This document shows positions 58,877 to 64,000 of a DNA stretch of 64,000 nucleotides, piece by piece. The translations under genes and the position numbers were made by a program. The notes under the pieces are model-generated. The model worked only from the letters and a program-made list of their open reading frames with translations. It was not told where the DNA came from and did not search any database. The DNA lies in NCBI GenBank assembly GCA_024167805.1, contig CP099988.1, forward strand, positions 2,240,001 through 2,304,000, read 5' to 3'. How positions within the stretch are numbered: position 1 is the first letter of the stretch; every line of letters starts with the position of its first letter. Source of the DNA: Methanobacterium sp. ERen5. Its GTDB lineage: Archaea; Methanobacteriota; Methanobacteria; Methanobacteriales; Methanobacteriaceae.

Positions 58877-59281
58877 ATGAGGATGATTAACACTAAGGTT
58901 GGTTATGCAACGTTCCTGTTGGTTTTAACATGTGCATTGACACTGGGATACTGTGGATCCCAAGTATCAGCAGTGGTTTCTGGAAACAGTATCCAAGCTA
59001 CGGATCTGACTGTGAACAACATTCATGGATCAAATGGACACTACACATTTCTAAAGGCATATCTGTCGGATGAACATGGAAAAGCAGTGTCAAATAAATG
59101 CATAACCTTCAAAGTAGACGGAGATCCCCATGATTACGTTGCAATCACAAGCCCAAATGGCCATGCACTACTATACTACTACATACCACAAAATCCAGGC
59201 ACATACAGCATCAAAACAGAATTTAAAGGTGATGAAACCTTTGCTCCCAGTGTAAGTACAGGAGTGTTGACAGTTGTTTAA
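58877..59281 (+). CDS. Secreted single Ig-like (invasin/Big-type) domain protein
   Basis: A 134-residue protein with a signal peptide (hydrophobic core FLLVLTCALTLGYCG, cleavage near QVSAVV) and one Ig-like unit, TVNNIHGSNGHYTFLKAYLS to STGVLTVV. It has the same build as a repeat of the giant adhesins at 15-23 kb (VNNxxGKHG, KAxLxDExG, GTYxI, GxLTV). Unlike them it has no anchor, DUF11 or beta-helix. It may be a free-standing domain that attaches to other surface proteins. Starts at ATG 58877. Confidence 0.75.
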   Translation: MRMINTKVGYATFLLVLTCALTLGYCGSQVSAVVSGNSIQATDLTVNNIHGSNGHYTFLKAYLSDEHGKAVSNKCITFKVDGDPHDYVAITSPNGHALLYYYIPQNPGTYSIKTEFKGDETFAPSVSTGVLTVV

Positions 59282-59409
59282 ATTCTTTTTATTTTAATTT
59301 TTTAGAATTTGTGATTTTTTATCAAATTTTGTTCATATATTTAGATCTATTTATATATTATAACTTTTAAATTATAAAGTAACAATTTTAAATGGGAGGT
59401 TAAACAGAA

Positions 59410-59847
59410 ATGAAGACGAAATTATTACCATTAGTTTTCATGGTTGTGTTTGCATTTTCTCTGGCACAACCAATATTTGCTTCAAATCCACAGCTTGAAG
59501 ACACTAAAATAACAACTAAGAATGGTGAGCCACTAACAGATATGACTGTTAATGCTGGGACTGAAATAGAATTGCAGGCTAGGTTGTACTGGTACACAGT
59601 TGACTCATCAAAGGCTGAGTGGATACCCCAAATATGCCGTTATCTAGAATTTAATGTCTACCAAGCCAAACCCGATGGAACCAACGGAGACCTTATTTGG
59701 AGTGACACTGCAATGACCAATTTCTTCACAGCCAATGCAAATCCAGATACGTTCACATTAAACGAGAAGGGCACCTACAACTTGGTTGTGAAGTACGAGG
59801 GAAAACTAAAACATTGTGAAGCAAAGTCTAAAATCTTAGTTGTTTAA
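59410..59847 (+). CDS. Secreted Cys-pair protein, tandem copy 1
   Basis: A 145-residue protein with signal peptide (MKTKLLPLVFMVVFAFSLAQ, cleavage near PIFAS) and a beta-rich mature part of about 120 residues: LEDTKITTKNGEPLTDMTVN, ARLYWYT, WIPQICRYLEFNVYQ, GTYNLVVKYEGKLKHCEAKSKILVV. The two cysteines (in PQICRYL and KHCEAKS) are kept in the second copy and could form a disulphide linking the sheet. The pattern suggests an Ig-type sandwich, but no family is recognised. GGAGGT is nine bases upstream. First of three tandem copies. Confidence 0.75.
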   Translation: MKTKLLPLVFMVVFAFSLAQPIFASNPQLEDTKITTKNGEPLTDMTVNAGTEIELQARLYWYTVDSSKAEWIPQICRYLEFNVYQAKPDGTNGDLIWSDTAMTNFFTANANPDTFTLNEKGTYNLVVKYEGKLKHCEAKSKILVV

Positions 59848-59888
59848 ATAAAATTTTTTTTAGACCCCTTTAAGAGGAGGTAAATTTA

Positions 59889-60329
59889 ATGAAGATGAGG
59901 ATATTGCCTTTAATTTTTATCATAATATTTTCTTTGGCTCAACCAATATTTGCGGCTCAACCACAGTTTGAAGATACCAAAATACTAGGTGCTGACGGCC
60001 AGCCATTGAAAGATATAACTGTTAAGTCAGGAGATTCAATAAAATTACAGGCTAGATTGTACTGGTACTGGCACACAGTATTTGATTTAAACAAGTTAGA
60101 ATGGATCCCTCAAATATGTCAATACTTGGATTTCAGTGTCTATAAATTAAATGCTGATGGAACCAATAGAAACCTTGTTTGGAGTGATAAAGTGATGACC
60201 AATTTTGTCACATACAACGCCAATCCATATGAGTTCAAATTAACTGAGAAAGGCACCTACAAATTGGTTGTAAAATATAATGGAAAACTAAGCCCTTGTG
60301 AAGCAAGTTCTAAAATCCATGTTGTTTAA
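59889..60329 (+). CDS. Secreted Cys-pair protein, tandem copy 2
   Basis: A 146-residue paralogue of the preceding gene (about half of the residues identical), with signal peptide MRILPLIFIIIFSLAQ and the same landmarks: ARLYWYWHT, WIPQICQYLDFSVYK, SDKVMTNFVTYNANP, LTEKGTYKLVVKYNGKLSPCEASSK. AGGAGGT precedes the ATG by seven bases. It starts 41 bases after copy 1, so the two are probably co-transcribed. Function unknown. Confidence 0.75.
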   Translation: MKMRILPLIFIIIFSLAQPIFAAQPQFEDTKILGADGQPLKDITVKSGDSIKLQARLYWYWHTVFDLNKLEWIPQICQYLDFSVYKLNADGTNRNLVWSDKVMTNFVTYNANPYEFKLTEKGTYKLVVKYNGKLSPCEASSKIHVV

Positions 60330-60382
60330 ATATTTTTTCTTCTCTTTTATAATACAGGACCAATTTAAAAAGGTAGGTTGAA

Positions 60383-60548
60383 GTGAAACTGAAATTCTTA
60401 ATTTTAATTTTTTTGGTACTGGTTTCTGTACATACAACGCCAATCCAGACAAATTCAATTTAACTGAAAAGGCAGTTACAATCTGATTGTAACATATGAT
60501 GGTAAAATGAATCATTATAGGGCTAGATCCAAAATTTCAGTCATTTAA
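60383..60548 (+). pseudogene. Third copy of the Cys-pair gene, internally deleted
   Basis: GTG 60383 (AGGT upstream) begins a signal-peptide-like MKLKFLILIFLVLVSV, joined directly to the copy's C-terminal part (TYNANPDKFNLTEK, then NLIVTYDGKMNHYRARSKIS). About 90 codons between are missing. A one-base loss near 60470 also shifts the frame, so the signal peptide frame ends early. The first cysteine region is gone and the second cysteine is Tyr. Confidence 0.75.
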
Positions 60549-61196
60549 GATTAATACCCTGGAATAACTTAACCATACATCATTTCTTTTATTTTCAAGT
60601 TTTTCAAAAAATTTTCGATTTTATTCAGCGATGGCTATTACTTATGGGTCTACTACCACTCTTTCACCACATTCCACCGCTACGAAGTAGTTTAGGTAGT
60701 AGTACTACTTGGGTCCTGTGTTATATGTTCAGTCTGTAAATGAATAGATAATTAAAGTTGCAGATGCAGGTAGAATTGGTTGATATAAAAAATGGATCAT
60801 TTATATTTACTGTTTTGCAGTGAACAGATTTACAATCATTATAAAACATTTATAGCCTCCGCTAATGTAGGTTTTAATTTCTGTAATCAAAAGTTAAATA
60901 AAAAAAGACTTAATATTCATGTCTTAATCCATCTAAATTCATTTATCTGCATCTTATTTAACATAAAATATATTGCCTTAGAATTATATAAATTTAGTTT
61001 GATATGGAATATATTATTTTATCAGGAATTCAATATTATGCTCCATAAAAATTACTATAAGGTGTTTTCACATCTTTTTTAAATTATAAACCCCTTGTGG
61101 ATTTTTTTAAGAGTATACTTTGTTTTCTACATTTTATTACAGAATGTGACTCATAATATGTTCCATACCAAACTAAACATAAAAGGAGGTGAAAAA
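60549..61196. other. Long intergenic region with inverted repeats
   Basis: About 650 bases. A more G+C-rich island at 60640-60720 carries the inverted repeats listed separately. A 96-codon frame at 60792-61082 has a composition of translated A+T-rich DNA and no ribosome site. The right end holds the leader of the DUF11 gene. Confidence 0.4.
60651..60710. other. Inverted repeat and palindrome island
   Basis: CTACTACC (60651-60658) pairs with GGTAGTAG (60696-60703), enclosing 37 bases. The second arm overlaps the perfect 12-bp palindrome AGTAGTACTACT (60699-60710). The block is richer in G+C than its surroundings. It could be a structured RNA, a protein-binding site or the remains of a gene. 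Confidence 0.4.
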
Positions 61197-63328
61197 ATTA
61201 TCAAACAAAAAATTGGAAAAATAGAAAAAATTAACCTAAGTAAAGGAAGTAATGCTAAAATTTTATTTCCATTACTGGTTTTAAGTTTAATGTTAGTGTT
61301 TTCATTTGCAGTAAACGATGTATCAGCTGCTAATGGAACATCTACTAATACAATAGGTCAAACAAACCCTGTATCGTCATCGATTAATGGAAAAACTACA
61401 GATTTACAATCTCAATCTACATCTGAAACTACTAAAAAGGCCAGTAATACTAATAAAAAGACTGCTAATTTAAATTCACAGGGTATTGGGACTGTGAATA
61501 TATCAAACTTAAACTATAATATGGGAATAAATCTTACAACCAGCGACATATCACCTAATGTAGGTCAACAATACTACTACACTGTAATAGTGACCAATAA
61601 TGGTCCTGACAACGCAACTGGTGTACAAGTGAAAAGCGGAATGCCTTATGGTATAAAATTTAACAGCTATTCAACAAGTCAGGGTACCTATGACAACCCT
61701 ACTGGAAAATGGAACATAGGCTATCTTGCCAGTGGTGCCAGTGCAGTTTTACAACTGTTTGTAACTCCTACTAATAGAGTTAATGGTACTGTTGTAACTA
61801 AAACTGCTACGTTAGTAAACACTAAAGAAACTGTTAATACAACCGTATCTATACCTGGATCTCCAGTATCTGATGTTGCATTATCCCTAACTGCAAGCAA
61901 TCTCACTCCCAAAGTGGGTCAACAGTTCTATTACACCCTAATTGCAACAAACAACGGTCCAGATCTTGCATCCAATGTACAGGTAACTAGCTGGATACCT
62001 ACAGGTTTAACTATTAACAGTGTCACAGTAACAGAAGGTTCCTTCAGCACTCTCCCCCAATATGGAGGGTGTTAATATTACCAAGTGGTGCAAGTGCAAT
62101 AGTACAAGTGTTTGTAACTCCTAAAGCTTCTCTAGCCGGAACAACAATAACATACAAGGCATCTAACATTATACACACAGTCACAGCAACCATAGTTGTA
62201 CCTAAAATTGTCACATCTAATGTTTCATTAACCCAAACTGCAAACAATCTCGTACCTAAAGTTGGTCAAAAGTTTAATTACATAGTAATTGCAACAAATA
62301 ATGGCCCCGGTAACGCTTCGCGAGTGCATATAACTGATAAGATACCTGCCGGTTTGATGTTTAACAGTTACAAAGCAACACAAGGTACTTACAACAGTGT
62401 CACAGGAATATGGAATGTTGGAACACTAACAAATGGTACCACTGCAGTATTGCAATTGTTTGTAACTCCTAAAATTTCTCTAGCTGGAACAGTAGTAACA
62501 AATACTGCAACCAGTATTGGACAAATTGTCGCAACAACTGTAGTTGTACCTAAAAATATAGTGTCTAATGTTACAGTATCCATAACTTCAAGCAATCTCG
62601 CACCTAAAGTTGGTCAAGAGTTCCATTATACAATAACCATAACAAACAAAGGTTTAGATACAGTTTCAGCAGGTAGTGTAAAAGATATACTACCTAATGG
62701 TTTAACATTCAACAGTTACACATCAACAAGACCAGTTTATTACGAGAGTGCCGCAGGAATATGGGATCTTGGATCATTAGCAAGTGGTGAAAGTCAAGTA
62801 TTACAACTGTTTGTAACTCCTACAGCATCTCTAGCCGGAACAATAGTAACAAATGCTGCAACCCACACTGGACAGTTTGTCGTAGCAACCATATTTGTAC
62901 CTAAAATTACAGTGACTAACGTTACATTAACCCAAACTGCAAGCAATCTCACACCAAAAGTTGGTCAAAATTTCTACTATACTATAACTGCAACAAATAC
63001 TGGTCCAGATACTGCTACAGGAGTACAAGTATTGGATAAATCACCTGCAGGTTTAATCTATAAAACCTACCACGCAACACAAGGCACCTACAATAGTATT
63101 ACAGGAATATGGGACCTTGGGACACTAACAAATGGTGCTACTGCAACGTTATACATATTAGTAACCCCAACTTCATTTACAGCTGGTAAAAATGTGACTA
63201 ACACGGCAAAATTAACAGAATCCAGTGAATACAACACTACTAACTACCCATCCGCAACAAGTACTGTAAATGTAAAATCACAAAAACATGCTAAAAAATA
63301 TTCTCATTCGGCAGTTGCAACACCATGA
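61197..63328 (+). CDS. Surface protein with five DUF11 repeats (one frameshift); ATT start proposed
   Basis: Read from ATT 61197, six bases after GGAGGT (61185-61190), it encodes about 710 residues. Ordinary in-frame starts lie only upstream, so that the ribosome site would be inside the coding region. Signal peptide: basic n-region, core ILFPLLVLSLMLVFSFA, cleavage NDVSAA. A Ser/Thr/Asn-rich linker then five DUF11 domains of about 120 residues, each with P-(K/N)VGQ-x-(F/Y)xYT and ATNNGPDxA motifs. The frame breaks in a C5 run at 62054-62058. The protein ends KYSHSAVATP without an anchor or membrane helix. Confidence 0.75.
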
Positions 63329-63434
63329 GCAACCATAGCAAAACTATAATAGGTTAAACTAAATAAAAAACCCTTTCCCCATTTATTTTTTGAACAAAAA
63401 GAAATTTAAACACTAATTATCATTCATGTTGCCA

Positions 63435-63926
63435 TTATTGCAGTTTTTTGTTCCTCTCTTTAGCTCTAATCTCCATACTCACAGCATCCACAATTTCCAT
63501 CATATGTTTTTCCTTCATCCATGGTGTGATCCTGGGTTTTAACAGTATCTTGGTGTCGCACCGCTTCATATCGGTGGTGTAGTTGTTTCCAACCATTTTC
63601 TTGTACTTATCATCCAGTGTGGACACGTAATGATGGGACAGGTTTAAGATGTTGTTTTCATCGAAAAGATCCTTAACTTCGTCTGTGATATTATTTAATA
63701 CTGCATTTGCCAGGTTAAAATCGTTTATATCAAGGGATAATGGTTTTTTAACAGTTCCGGATCTGAGCTGGATCTGGTAGAGTCCATCCAAGTATTCCTT
63801 TATATCTCCGTGCCATTTATGAAACTCCCTGGTTGGGAATGTGAGAACATCGTTGTTTCTTAGGAATAGTTGTGGTTGGTAGAGTAGTATTTGTTTTTGA
63901 TCGAGTATACCGTAACTGTAACGCAT
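63435..63926 (-). CDS. Hypothetical cytoplasmic protein
   Basis: A 163-residue soluble protein (MRYSYGILDQKQILLYQPQL), mixed alpha/beta at first and helical later (DINDFNLANAVLNNITDEVK, MMEIVDAVSMEIRAKERNKK), with no membrane helix, signal peptide or recognisable motif. GGGATG precedes the ATG at 63926. It is divergent from the partial gene at the right edge, with only 36 bases between the starts. Confidence 0.55.
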   Translation of the reverse strand: MRYSYGILDQKQILLYQPQLFLRNNDVLTFPTREFHKWHGDIKEYLDGLYQIQLRSGTVKKPLSLDINDFNLANAVLNNITDEVKDLFDENNILNLSHHYVSTLDDKYKKMVGNNYTTDMKRCDTKILLKPRITPWMKEKHMMEIVDAVSMEIRAKERNKKLQ

Positions 63927-63962
63927 AAAATTAACATCCCACTAAAAATATGGAGGTTTTAT

Positions 63963-64000
63963 ATGGGAAGCATGTCCTTTGCTGAAACCTTCCCTTTAGA
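63963..64000 (+). CDS. Partial CDS at right edge, product unknown
   Basis: GGAGGT, then five bases, then ATG at 63963 opens a frame MGSMSFAETFPL that runs off the window. The strong ribosome site makes a real gene likely; too little is present to name it. Confidence 0.5.
   Translation, partial: MGSMSFAETFPL

Noticed and set aside
60792..61082. 96-codon plus-strand frame
   Set aside because: No ribosome site, A+T-driven composition, no domain; lies in an intergenic gap.

Overview
The window looks like the chromosome of a mesophilic methanogenic archaeon of the order Methanobacteriales, most likely Methanobacterium or a close relative. The reasons are: very A+T-rich DNA; ribosome binding sites of the GGAGGTGA type; pseudomurein-binding repeats on a secreted enzyme; several large beta-helix / Ig-like / DUF11 surface proteins of the adhesin-like kind common in this order; DUF4013 and DUF3147 membrane proteins; and PAS-rich histidine kinases with HisKA_2-type phosphoacceptor domains. 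I see no rRNA, CRISPR array, insertion sequence or phage genes. There is one tRNA, tRNA-Leu(CAA).

Layout. 0-10 kb: small membrane and exported proteins, a NosD/DUF11 adhesin, a second broken beta-helix protein, DUF4013 and unknown membrane proteins, and a PadR regulator facing a tiny Cys-rich ORF. 10-15 kb: an LCM-type methyltransferase, a secreted transglutaminase-like protein, DUF3147, a 47-residue zinc ribbon, and a secreted M14-like peptidase with pseudomurein-binding repeats. 15-23 kb: two giant paralogous adhesins with nine and five Ig-like repeats and an LPNTG-type C-terminus. 23-34 kb: a Fic-like protein lacking its catalytic His, a UDP-glucuronate decarboxylase, CLC and CPA1 transporters, an MFS exporter, PstS, a sensor kinase and a receiver protein. 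34-39 kb: a tandem family of secreted, membrane-anchored coiled-coil proteins with broken copies. 39-42 kb: another beta-helix adhesin and a decayed paralogue. 42-54 kb: a hybrid multi-PAS kinase, a condensation-domain acyltransferase, two TetR regulators, an MFS exporter and a MacB-type ABC exporter. 54-58 kb: a ppx-ppk polyphosphate operon. 58-64 kb: tRNA-Leu and small secreted proteins (Ig-like, and a Cys-pair family with a deleted third copy), a five-DUF11 surface protein, and partial genes.

The common theme is the cell surface: adhesins, wall-modifying enzymes (M14-like, transglutaminase), nucleotide-sugar supply, and exporters with local regulators. The polyphosphate genes and a lone PstS suggest phosphate storage and scavenging.

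Two cross-cutting observations matter for reading this annotation. (1) At least fourteen genes or domains are split by a single missing base, nearly always in a homopolymer. All are shortfalls, so they probably reflect under-called homopolymers in the assembly; I describe each such gene as one reading frame. (2) Several genes with an excellent Shine-Dalgarno sequence have no ATG/GTG/TTG at the expected place. Instead a near-cognate codon (ATA, ACG or ATT) sits at six bases from the SD, the spacing used by ATG/TTG genes nearby. Without it the signal peptides or first membrane helix would be cut. I consider this and the tandem coiled-coil family the most unusual features here.
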